From the NCBI GenBank assembly GCA_023399675.1, contig JAEWOM010000128.1:1-5951 (forward strand): a stretch of DNA of 5,951 nucleotides, in the 5' to 3' direction. A program made the position numbers and the translations under genes. Numbering within the stretch: position 1 is the first letter of the stretch; the number at the start of each line of letters is the position of its first letter. Below the pieces are notes generated by a model. That model had not been told where the DNA came from and made no database searches. It saw only the letters and a program-made list of their open reading frames with translations. Shown one piece after another: positions 1 to 5,951 of the stretch. The stretch is from Bacteroidota bacterium (GTDB taxonomy: Bacteria; Bacteroidota; Bacteroidia; Flavobacteriales; Weeksellaceae).

Positions 1-101
1 AAAAAACGACCTGGCAATGGATCAATTTGGTGCTGCCTTTGGTAATCATCGGAGCTTTGGGTGCGCTGTTTTTCTGGTTGCGGAAAAGGAAGTTTGAGTA
101 A
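1..101 (+). CDS. C-terminal end of a membrane protein, possibly gliding-motility protein GldG (partial)
   Basis: Only the last 32 complete codons are visible, read from base 3 to a TAA at 99-101; the start lies outside the window. The tail has one clear membrane segment (INLVLPLVIIGALGALFFWL) followed by a short basic cytoplasmic end, RKRKFE. As I recall the family, a final helix of the form 'W..INL.LP.....G....' closed by 'RKRKF/Y' is how the GldG subunits of the Bacteroidota gliding-associated ABC transporter end. GldG works with GldF in the inner membrane, and the pair is linked to gliding and type IX secretion. The match rests on a short tail only, so another single-helix-ended membrane protein is possible. 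The frame and stop are certain; the name is tentative. Confidence 0.45.
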   Translation, partial: KTTWQWINLVLPLVIIGALGALFFWLRKRKFE

Positions 102-184
102 ATGTCTGATGTACTGAAAACCGGTCTGGAAAAGATTATGACCCTTTCAAAGACAGGTCTCAAGGCATAGCAAGGCTGTTGAAT

Positions 185-289
185 GTGGAAGTTTATTATA
201 AATCTTATGGCGTTATCTTTATTGGAATATTCTGCGTTCTGATTGCGCTGGTTTTCTTTCTGTCTTTTTTGGAGCAGAAGTTCATTTAA
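185..289 (+). CDS. Possible very small single-pass membrane protein
   Basis: A reading frame that opens after a TGA at 107-109 runs to a TAA at 287-289. It contains no ATG. The possible starts are GTG at 185 (34 residues) or TTG at 179 (36 residues). The product has a short polar head (EVYYKSYG), about 20 hydrophobic residues (VIFIGIFCVLIALVFFLSF) and a tail LEQKFI, which is the pattern of a one-helix membrane peptide. Its stop overlaps the stop of the convergent DUF4268 gene (286-288), a compact arrangement that is compatible with a real gene. Against it are the absent ATG and the lack of a family I recognise. The open frame reaches back to 110, so this could also be the remnant of a longer gene whose start lies in another frame (see the short ORF at 102-170). 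Confidence 0.3.
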   Translation: MEVYYKSYGVIFIGIFCVLIALVFFLSFLEQKFI

Positions 290-750
290 ACCTCCTTTAT
301 AAAATCCTCGAAATCGAAAAATAACCGTTCGAAACCATCCATTTTTTCAACAAAAAATTCGAAGATTTGCTGCCAGCTGTTTTTATTGTAAATTGCAACG
401 CCGTGCAGTACCACCCAATAACGGCTTATGGTTTTTCCGTTTTCCAAAACCAGGTATTCGTCTTTTTCGAAAGTGCCGATATATTCGGGCAGCATGTTTT
501 CCAGTGACTCAATTTTCTCGAAATAGGCATTGCGAAACACTTCATCCCGCATCTCAATATCCAGTGAAACTTCAGCTTTCTTATTATCAGCAAAAAATTT
601 GAATGAAAAATCTTTGATTTTGGTATCGTAAAGAATCCATTTTCTCGGAAAGCTCTTTCCGAAAGCCGTCCAGAATTCTGTCTTCAGCTGTTGTGCTTCC
701 TGTTTGGAGAACATATTTTTGATAAGGTTTAAGAATTCAAATATCTCCAT
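286..750 (-). CDS. Stand-alone DUF4268 family protein
   Basis: The longest form is 154 residues, starting at an ATG at 750-748. From residue 13 the text reads MFSKQEAQQLKTEFWTAFGK, which fits the usual opening of DUF4268 proteins as I recall it (M-Y-S-x-E-E-A-x-x-L-x-x-E-F-W-T-x-F-G). Further family-like blocks are K-W-I-L-Y-D-T-K-I-K (38-47), ENGKTISRYWV near 103-113, and W..IFEFF (about 126-132) before an acidic, aromatic C-terminus. The length of about 142 residues from Met13 fits the family, so the true start may be at 714 rather than 750. No signal peptide or membrane helix is seen, so it is probably cytoplasmic. The domain has no established biochemical role; elsewhere it can sit at the C-terminus of larger nuclease-like proteins, but no nuclease motif is visible here. 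It is divergent from the efflux operon and convergent with the material to its left. Family assignment is fairly confident, function unknown. Confidence 0.8.
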   Translation of the reverse strand: MEIFEFLNLIKNMFSKQEAQQLKTEFWTAFGKSFPRKWILYDTKIKDFSFKFFADNKKAEVSLDIEMRDEVFRNAYFEKIESLENMLPEYIGTFEKDEYLVLENGKTISRYWVVLHGVAIYNKNSWQQIFEFFVEKMDGFERLFFDFEDFIKEV

Positions 751-861
751 TTCCGATGGGAGTGAGGTTACAAAAATTCTGATCTTTTTTCTGAATTCAC
801 CCGTTTCTACAATTGATTATTTCCTAAAAATGAAGTTAAATTTAGCTAATATTTCAAAATT

Positions 862-910
862 GAACAATACGTTCGGAACTAACCGAACTAAGTTTGCTAT
901 CTTTGCGAAC
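862..910. promoter_or_regulatory. Putative operator: cluster of GTTC/GAAC half-sites before the MarR-type gene
   Basis: Directly visible are a perfect inverted repeat GTTCGG-N6-CCGAAC (871-888) and, centred about 21.5 bases further on, an imperfect one, GTTTGC-N7-GCGAAC (892-910). A further GAAC at 862-865 also pairs with the GTTC at 871-874, and GAACTAA occurs twice (876-882 and 885-891). Spacing of about two helical turns on one DNA face and overlap with both candidate -7 boxes suit binding of dimeric winged-helix repressors and autorepression by the downstream MarR-type protein. The repeats are seen; the binding protein is inferred. Confidence 0.55.
889..905 (+). promoter_or_regulatory. 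Bacteroidota-type promoter -7 boxes for the efflux operon
   Basis: Two overlapping-register matches to the Bacteroidota housekeeping consensus TAnnTTTG are present: TAAGTTTG at 889-896 and TATCTTTG at 898-905. The second ends six bases before the ATG at 912 and would give a nearly leaderless message; the first allows a leader of roughly ten bases. A TTG that could serve as -33 element lies at 860-862, but its spacing to either box (26 or 35 bases) is longer than the usual 17-23. This would fit a weak or regulated promoter. Both boxes fall within the half-site cluster. Confidence 0.55.
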
Positions 911-911
911 T

Positions 912-1355
912 ATGACGAAAAAATTTGAAATAGACCAGGAACTGTTTCATGATCTCGTACAGTATTATACCGGATTATTTAATCTTCCTCCGTTGGCAGC
1001 AAAGATCTACTGCTACCTGTTTTTCGATGTCGAAAAGCAGGGAGTTACGTTCGAAGAGCTGATGGATATTTTTCAGGTCAGCAAAAGTTCGGTGTCTACC
1101 AGCCTTTGCCTGTTACTTCAGATGGAACTGCTGAAAGAGTACTCCAAAATAGGGGAACGAAAACGTAATTTTGTAATAAACGAAGAGTACGGAAAACTTA
1201 AATTTGAAAAAATTATTTCCAACATTAAGGAGGAAGTCTCCATACTCGACCGACTGCAGGATTTCAATGGACAAAATTCGGAGAAATATCAGCACTATCG
1301 GGAAATGCTGATTAAAAATATAGAAATAATGGAAAATTCGCTTGATAAATTATGA
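912..1355 (+). CDS. MarR/GbsR-type winged-helix transcriptional regulator of the efflux operon
   Basis: The protein has 147 residues from the ATG at 912. An in-frame TTG at 894 would add six residues but lies inside the promoter/operator, so the ATG is preferred. The layout is MarR-like: N-terminal helices (about 8-40), a helix-turn-helix with recognition helix around residues 45-75 (VTFEELMDIFQVSKSSVSTSLCLL, split at about 58), a wing with basic residues E-R-K-R-N-F (about 82-87), and a long C-terminal helical region (95-147) likely to dimerise. The order resembles regulators called GbsR/MarR in Bacteroidota that precede RND pumps. It probably represses its own operon through the repeats just upstream and is released by a ligand; ligand and sign of regulation are inferred. 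Its stop overlaps the adaptor start (ATGA, 1352-1355), so the two are likely translationally coupled. Confidence 0.85.
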   Translation: MTKKFEIDQELFHDLVQYYTGLFNLPPLAAKIYCYLFFDVEKQGVTFEELMDIFQVSKSSVSTSLCLLLQMELLKEYSKIGERKRNFVINEEYGKLKFEKIISNIKEEVSILDRLQDFNGQNSEKYQHYREMLIKNIEIMENSLDKL

Positions 1356-2593
1356 AAAGCAGGAATACTCTTTTTGCGGCCGCATTATCATTAGCCGTGT
1401 TTACTTCCTGCAAGAAGGAAGAAGCTCCGGCCAATCAGGGACCGAAAACTGTTGCAACAGTAAAAGTAGAAAGCCGTAATGTTACAGGTTACAGTGAATT
1501 TCCTGCAACGGTAGAAGGGCGCGTAAATAATGATGTCCGTGCAAAAATTCAGGGCTACATTACCGCCGTTCTTGTGGATGAAGGACAGTATGTGCAGCGA
1601 GGTCAGCCTCTATTCCGCCTGGAAACCGATGTACTTACACAAAGTGCTTCTGCAGCCAGAGCAGGAATCGGTGCAGCACAGTCATCCGTTTCGGCTGCAA
1701 ATGCCAATGTAAAAGCAGCGCAGGCAGCCGTGAATGCAGCACAGGTTGAAGTGAACAAGCTGAGACCTCTGGTCGATAAAAATATCATCAGCAGCGTCCA
1801 GCTACAGACGGCACAGGCAAATCTCGCAAGAGCTCAGGCGCAACTTGCTCAAGCACAAGCGGCAAGGCAGGAGGCAGATGCCGGTGTTTCACAGGCAAGA
1901 GCCAATTATCAGGGTGTGCAGGCTAATGTCAATTATTCGGTAATTACGGCACCGGTTTCCGGCGTGGTCGGTAAAATTAATTTAAGAACGGGAAGTTTGG
2001 TCGGACCTTCAGATCAGACGCCAATCACCACTGTTTCTGACACGAGTGAACTCTACGCCTATTTTTCGATGAATGAAAAAGAATATCTGGATTTTCTCAA
2101 GAATTCATTCGGCGCAACAGTTCCCGAAAAACTGAAAAATATGCCGATGGTTGATTTCAGAATGGCCAACGGAGATATATATCCCGAAAAAGGTCGTGTT
2201 GAAGCCGTAACCGGGCAGATCGATCCGCAAACAGGAACCATCCAGTTCCGCGTTTCATTACCGAATCCCCAGAAATTGCTCAGTAACGGAAATACAGGGA
2301 CGATACTGGTTCCGAAAATGTACGACAATATCATGGTCGTTCCAGAAAGTGCCACCTACGAACAGCAGGGACTGGTTTACGTATTCAAGGTTGAAAAAGA
2401 TACGGCACGGAATCAGGTGATCGAAGTTACTGACCGTGTGGACAATCTGGTACTGATCAATAAAGGTGTGAAAAACGGTGAAACGGTGGTTGCACAGGGT
2501 GTTGGAACACTGAAAGACAAAACACCGGTGAAAGGTGAACTGAAAACAATCAACGAAATCACCGATGCTATTGTGCCGGTATTTGCAGATTAA
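1352..2593 (+). CDS. RND efflux periplasmic adaptor subunit, lipoprotein (AcrA/MexA type)
   Basis: This 413-residue protein bridges an RND pump and an outer-membrane channel. Residues 1-20 are a lipoprotein signal (MKSR, hydrophobic core, VFTSC) with lipidation expected at Cys20, followed by KKEE. The first lipoyl half is about 57-92 (VRAKIQGYI..VLVDEGQYVQRGQPLFRL). The alanine- and glutamine-rich alpha-hairpin spans about 93-190, and its tip carries R138, L140, I146 and S147, in line with the R-x-L...I-S channel-docking motif of the family. The second lipoyl half is about 195-222 (VITAPVSGVVGKINLRTGSLV), then the beta-barrel (about 223-305, with GQIDPQTGTIQFR) and the membrane-proximal domain (about 310-400, with VPESATYEQQGLVYVF). 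Length is typical and all domains are intact. It overlaps the regulator gene by four bases and lies 63 bases before the pump gene, its obvious partner. Substrate cannot be read from the adaptor. Confidence 0.95.
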   Translation: MKSRNTLFAAALSLAVFTSCKKEEAPANQGPKTVATVKVESRNVTGYSEFPATVEGRVNNDVRAKIQGYITAVLVDEGQYVQRGQPLFRLETDVLTQSASAARAGIGAAQSSVSAANANVKAAQAAVNAAQVEVNKLRPLVDKNIISSVQLQTAQANLARAQAQLAQAQAARQEADAGVSQARANYQGVQANVNYSVITAPVSGVVGKINLRTGSLVGPSDQTPITTVSDTSELYAYFSMNEKEYLDFLKNSFGATVPEKLKNMPMVDFRMANGDIYPEKGRVEAVTGQIDPQTGTIQFRVSLPNPQKLLSNGNTGTILVPKMYDNIMVVPESATYEQQGLVYVFKVEKDTARNQVIEVTDRVDNLVLINKGVKNGETVVAQGVGTLKDKTPVKGELKTINEITDAIVPVFAD

Positions 2594-2607
2594 TTCTGAA
2601 AAAATAA

Positions 2608-2641
2608 ATGCAGCAGAAGTATTTAGAGCAAGTGCTCTGAA
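2608..2641 (+). promoter_or_regulatory. Intercistronic hairpin and ten-codon ORF before the RND pump gene
   Basis: The 63-base gap between adaptor and pump contains an inverted repeat at 2622-2641, with arms TTTAGAGC and GCTCTGAA, loop AAGT and one G-U pair, ending 15 bases before the pump ATG. No T-run follows, so it is not a standard intrinsic terminator. An ATG at 2608 opens ten codons (MQQKYLEQVL) closed by TGA at 2638-2640, so a ribosome reading it would melt the hairpin. A role in setting pump dose or mRNA stability is possible but inferred; the mini-ORF may be chance. Confidence 0.3.
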
Positions 2642-2656
2642 AATCCGTTAAATTTT

Positions 2657-5600
2657 ATGGTAAAAAAGTTTATTAACAGGCCGGTACTTTCTACGGTAAT
2701 TTCCATTATGATTGTCATCTTGGGAATACTGGGTCTTTACGCATTGCCGGTAACGCAGTATCCGGAAATTGCACCGCCAACGGTACGGGTTTCGGCGAAT
2801 TATCCTGGAGCAAATGCAAATACCGTTCTTAATTCGGTGGTTATACCGATTGAAGAACAGGTGAACGGTGTGGAAGGCATGGACTATATTTCGTCCAGTG
2901 CCGGAAATAACGGTTCAGCATCGGTTACAGTATTTTTCGAGCAGGGTATTGATGCAGACATCGCCGCTGTAAACGTTCAGAATGCAGTACAGCGCGCCAT
3001 GCCGGTTCTTCCGACGGAAGTTACCAGATCGGGTGTCACCACATCCAAACAGAATTCCAGTGCGCTGATGTTCCTTTCATTCTATACGTCGAATCCGACT
3101 TTGAATGAAGTTTGGCTGCAGAATTTTCTCAATATCAATATTACGCCGCAAATCCGACGGATTAACGGGGTGAGTGATGCGCAGGCATTTGGCGGTAAAA
3201 CCTATTCGATGAGAGTCTGGCTCGATCCTGCGAAAATGGCCACTTACGGACTGGAACCTACCGAAGTAAGCAACGCAATCAACGAACAGTCCAGGGAAGC
3301 AGCTGCCGGTCAGCTCGGTGAAAACAGCGGTTCTTCGTTTCAGTATGTTATCCGCTATCAGGGAAAATACGATGAAGTAGAAGACTACGAAAATATCATT
3401 TTAAAATCGCTGGGAGGCGGACAGCATCTGCGGTTAAAAGATGTGGCCGAAATAAGTCTGGATGCGTTAAGCTACAATTCCATTGGTGAAAATTCAGGGA
3501 ACAGATCCATTTCCATGGGTATTTTTCAAACACCTGGATCCAATGCACAGCAGATTATTGAAAACGTAAAAGTATTTCTCGAGGAAACCGAAAAAACACT
3601 TCCGGAAGGCGTTGGCTATACCATTAACTTTGATACCAATGACTTTCTTGAGGCATCCATCAGCAAAGTAATTTATACCATTCTCGAGGCTTTTGTGCTC
3701 GTATTTCTGGTGGTGTTTATTTTCCTTCAGGATTTCCGTTCCACTTTGATTCCTGCGATTGCCGTTCCGGTTTCCATCGTCGGTACTTTTTTCTTTTTGA
3801 ATTTATTAAGCTACTCCATAAACCTGCTTACCCTGTTTGCTCTGGTACTCGCGATCGGTATCGTAGTGGATGACGCCATCGTTGTTGTGGAAGCGGTGCA
3901 TGCGAAAATGGAGCAGGGAATCGATAATGCAAAAAAAGCGACCGGTGAAGCGATGGATGAAATTACGGGTGCTATTATTTCCATTACGCTTGTGATGGCT
4001 GCCGTGTTCGTACCGGTAACTTTCATGACGGGACCTGCCGGCGTTTTTTACCAGCAGTTCGGTGTTACACTGCTTATCTCCATTCTCATATCTGCAGTAA
4101 ACGCCTTGACCTTAAGTCCGGTGTTATGTTCAATTTTCTTAAAGTCAAATCATACGAATAAGGAATATGCAGAAATGAACCTGAAAGATAAATTCTTCTA
4201 CAAATTTAACAGTGGGTTCAATGCAGCAACCAGAAAATACGGCAATTCATTCAATTTTCTGTTCAAGCATAAATGGGTAACCTTACTGATCTTTGTTGCC
4301 GGCGGACTGACATTCTGGTGGGCAAATTCCACCATCAAAACCGGATTTATTCCGAAGGAAGACCGCGGTATTATCTTTACGGATGTTCTTCTTCCGCCGG
4401 GCGCTTCGATGGAACGTACATATGCCGTGCTTCGCGAACTGATGGTTGAAGCCGAAAAAATTCCGGGGGTGCAGAACGTTACCTTTACCGCAAGCCGCGG
4501 TTTTATGTCGGGGAGCGGTTCCAACGTGGGTCAGGCCTTCGTCAGACTCAAGCCTTTTGACGAAAGATATGACGCAGAAGGACAGTCGGATGCAGATATT
4601 ACTAAGAAACTGTTCGGTATTTCAGCTAAATTTCCGGATGCAAAAATTGTTTTCTTCTCACCTCCAAGTGTTCGGGGTTTCGGGTCCAGTGACGGTTTTT
4701 CTGCCGTAATTCTGGACAGGGCAGGTAATGAACTGACGGAACTGAGCAGCGTTGCACAGAATTTTGTCGGTGCGCTGATGCAGAGACCGGAGATCCAGTT
4801 TGCATCTGCTCCTTTCAGCACCGGTTATCCGCAGTATGAAATGGTAATTGATGTTCCGAAAGCGAAAGAAGTCGGCGTATCAGTAAGCAGCATTTTAAGT
4901 GCAATGCAGGGTTATGTCGGTGGAATTTTCAGTTCTGATTTCACCAAATACGGAAAACAGTTCAGGGTAATGATCCAGTCCTTACCGGATGACAGGCAAA
5001 GCACGGACGATCTGCATCAGTATTACGTAAGAACAGAATCGGGACAAATGACACCGATTTCTCAGTTCGTCACCATGGAAAGAACCTACGGACCGCAGTC
5101 CATCGAAAGATATAACCTGTTTACTGCGGTAAACATTACCGGATCTTCCAATCCGGGTTATTCGACAGGAGATGCGATTACCGCACTGGAAGAAACTGCT
5201 GCGCAACATTTACCTGGTGATTACACCGTGGAACTTACCGGTCTCTCCAAAGAAGAACAGAAAGCCGGAGCGCAGACCTACATTATTTTCCTGTTGAGTT
5301 TTGTGTTTGTCTATTTTATTCTTGCCGCGCAGTATGAAAGTTTTATTCTGCCGTTTGCCGTAATTCTTTCACTTCCTTTAGGGGTTATCGGTGCTTATTT
5401 CGGACAGCGTGTGTTTGGACTTGAGAATAATATTTATTTTCAGATTGCCATTGTCATGCTGATCGGACTCTTAGCGAAGAATGCGATTCTGATCGTAGAA
5501 TTTGCCGTTCAGAGACGACACCACGGCGAAAGCATTGAAACTTCTGCGATTAATGCAGCCAAGGCCAGATTACGACCGATTTTAATGACGTCATTCGCAT

Positions 5601-5803
5601 TTATTTTCGGTATGTTACCGCTCGTTTTTTCTTCCGGAATCGGAATGGTCGCGAACAGAAGTATCGGAACGGGTGCTGCTGCCGGATTGCTCATTGGAAC
5701 TGTTTTCGGAGTTTTTGCTATTCCTGTACTGTACATTATTTTCCAGAGACTTCAGGAAAAAGTGAAACCAATAGATACACAGACTCTGAATACCAGCGAA
5801 TAA
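2657..5803 (+). CDS. RND family multidrug efflux pump, HAE-1 type inner-membrane permease (AcrB/MexB-like)
   Basis: The 1048 residues match the usual length of AcrB-type pumps (about 1050). These trimers export amphiphilic compounds by drug/proton antiport. Visible parts are TM1 (10-30), a first large periplasmic loop (about 31-335), TM2-TM6 (about 338-492), TM7 (about 540-556), a second periplasmic loop (about 560-870) and TM8-TM12 (about 873-1028). The proton relay is intact: D405 and D406 in GIVVDDAIVVVEAV (TM4), K941 in AKNAILIVEFA (TM10), and R971 and T978 in the RLRPILMTS block (TM11). VDDAIVVVE points to the HAE-1 drug group rather than heavy-metal pumps. In the binding pocket F178, F610 and F628 are kept, while positions equivalent to AcrB F136, F615 and F617 are A, G and M, by a gap-free comparison from memory. 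It sits between its adaptor and its channel gene. Family certain; substrates unknown. Confidence 0.97.
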   Translation: MVKKFINRPVLSTVISIMIVILGILGLYALPVTQYPEIAPPTVRVSANYPGANANTVLNSVVIPIEEQVNGVEGMDYISSSAGNNGSASVTVFFEQGIDADIAAVNVQNAVQRAMPVLPTEVTRSGVTTSKQNSSALMFLSFYTSNPTLNEVWLQNFLNINITPQIRRINGVSDAQAFGGKTYSMRVWLDPAKMATYGLEPTEVSNAINEQSREAAAGQLGENSGSSFQYVIRYQGKYDEVEDYENIILKSLGGGQHLRLKDVAEISLDALSYNSIGENSGNRSISMGIFQTPGSNAQQIIENVKVFLEETEKTLPEGVGYTINFDTNDFLEASISKVIYTILEAFVLVFLVVFIFLQDFRSTLIPAIAVPVSIVGTFFFLNLLSYSINLLTLFALVLAIGIVVDDAIVVVEAVHAKMEQGIDNAKKATGEAMDEITGAIISITLVMAAVFVPVTFMTGPAGVFYQQFGVTLLISILISAVNALTLSPVLCSIFLKSNHTNKEYAEMNLKDKFFYKFNSGFNAATRKYGNSFNFLFKHKWVTLLIFVAGGLTFWWANSTIKTGFIPKEDRGIIFTDVLLPPGASMERTYAVLRELMVEAEKIPGVQNVTFTASRGFMSGSGSNVGQAFVRLKPFDERYDAEGQSDADITKKLFGISAKFPDAKIVFFSPPSVRGFGSSDGFSAVILDRAGNELTELSSVAQNFVGALMQRPEIQFASAPFSTGYPQYEMVIDVPKAKEVGVSVSSILSAMQGYVGGIFSSDFTKYGKQFRVMIQSLPDDRQSTDDLHQYYVRTESGQMTPISQFVTMERTYGPQSIERYNLFTAVNITGSSNPGYSTGDAITALEETAAQHLPGDYTVELTGLSKEEQKAGAQTYIIFLLSFVFVYFILAAQYESFILPFAVILSLPLGVIGAYFGQRVFGLENNIYFQIAIVMLIGLLAKNAILIVEFAVQRRHHGESIETSAINAAKARLRPILMTSFAFIFGMLPLVFSSGIGMVANRSIGTGAAAGLLIGTVFGVFAIPVLYIIFQRLQEKVKPIDTQTLNTSE

Positions 5804-5835
5804 TGTCTTTTGCTTATTTTTCAAAAAAGAGAAGA

Positions 5836-5951
5836 ATGAAATTAAACAAAATAATAGCTGTAATGCTCCTTCTGACGCTGGTTTTTTCGTGCACAACGCG
5901 GAAAAACTACGAAAGAAATGAAAATATCGTGGAACCGAAACTGTACAGAAC
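5836..5951 (+). CDS. Start of outer-membrane efflux channel lipoprotein (TolC/NodT type), partial
   Basis: Thirty-eight complete codons are visible before the window ends. The start is a lipoprotein signal: MKLNK, hydrophobic core IIAVMLLLTLV, then FSC with lipidation expected at Cys19. The mature end CTTRKNYERNENIVEPKLYR resembles the 'Y-x-R-P-x...P..Y/F-R' opening of Bacteroidota NodT-type efflux channels. These are trimeric outer-membrane barrels with a long periplasmic tunnel that the adaptor docks to. An in-frame ATG at 5803-5805, overlapping the pump stop (TAATG), would add eleven residues (MSFAYFSKKRR). I prefer 5836 because it gives a normal signal peptide and follows a purine-rich stretch AAAAAAGAGAAGA. 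Position as the third pump component supports the call, but the diagnostic OEP repeats lie outside the window. Confidence 0.8.
   Translation, partial: MKLNKIIAVMLLLTLVFSCTTRKNYERNENIVEPKLYR

Noticed and set aside
771..778. AATTTTTG on the minus strand as a -7 box for the DUF4268 gene
   Set aside because: It differs from TAnnTTTG at the first base and has no TTG at the proper distance upstream on the minus strand, so it is too weak to call.
842..849. TTAGCTAA palindrome in the AT-rich stretch upstream of the operator
   Set aside because: An 8-base palindrome in AT-rich DNA is expected by chance, and it does not share the GTTC/GAAC half-site.
704..928. Plus-strand ORF of 74 codons across the divergent intergenic region
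   Set aside because: It reads antisense through the DUF4268 gene start and then through the promoter/operator and overlaps the regulator start; composition is not protein-like and it has no recognisable domain.
1640..1920. Alanine/glutamine-rich repetitive coding stretch in the adaptor as a possible tandem repeat
   Set aside because: It is the normal heptad-rich alpha-helical hairpin of the adaptor family, with no regular DNA repeat unit.
2622..2641. Hairpin before the pump gene as an intrinsic terminator
   Set aside because: No T-run follows the stem, and the pump must be expressed together with its adaptor, so a leader element is more sensible.
4531..4821. Minus-strand ORF of 96 codons inside the pump gene, and similar antisense ORFs at 2059-2355, 4198-4524 and 5615-5896
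   Set aside because: They are shadows of the well-supported pump and adaptor coding frames, with no motifs of their own.

Overview
The window looks like chromosomal DNA of a Flavobacteriia member, probably near Chryseobacterium and its relatives. Four things suggest this: moderately AT-rich DNA, promoter -7 boxes of the Bacteroidota type (TAnnTTTG), A-rich leaders in place of strong Shine-Dalgarno sites, and an incoming gene end resembling the gliding-motility protein GldG. Assignment is by reading only; no search was run.

Left part (1-750): the last codons of a membrane protein, possibly gldG, end at 101. A 185-base stretch follows that holds at best a very small single-pass membrane protein on the plus strand. 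Its stop codon overlaps the stop of a convergent minus-strand gene, a stand-alone DUF4268 protein (286-714 or 286-750).

Centre and right (751-5951): a 161-base divergent intergenic region carries a promoter and a cluster of GTTC/GAAC half-sites that look like a repressor operator. It drives a plus-strand operon: a MarR/GbsR-type regulator (912-1355), a lipoprotein periplasmic adaptor (1352-2593), a full-length HAE-1 type RND drug/proton antiporter (2657-5803), and the first codons of the outer-membrane channel lipoprotein (5836 to the window edge). The adaptor start overlaps the regulator stop (ATGA). A 63-base gap before the pump holds a hairpin and a ten-codon ORF. No terminator was seen inside the operon.

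Together the genes encode a tripartite multidrug efflux machine. The inner-membrane RND pump takes substrate from the periplasm using the proton gradient, the adaptor bridges it to the channel, and the channel empties outside. The first-gene regulator probably represses its own operon until a ligand is bound. I see no clearly new system. The points worth a second look are the operator architecture, the altered binding pocket of the pump, the surface-export-like residues after the adaptor lipobox, the hairpin/mini-ORF leader of the pump gene, and the tiny ORF after the gldG-like end.
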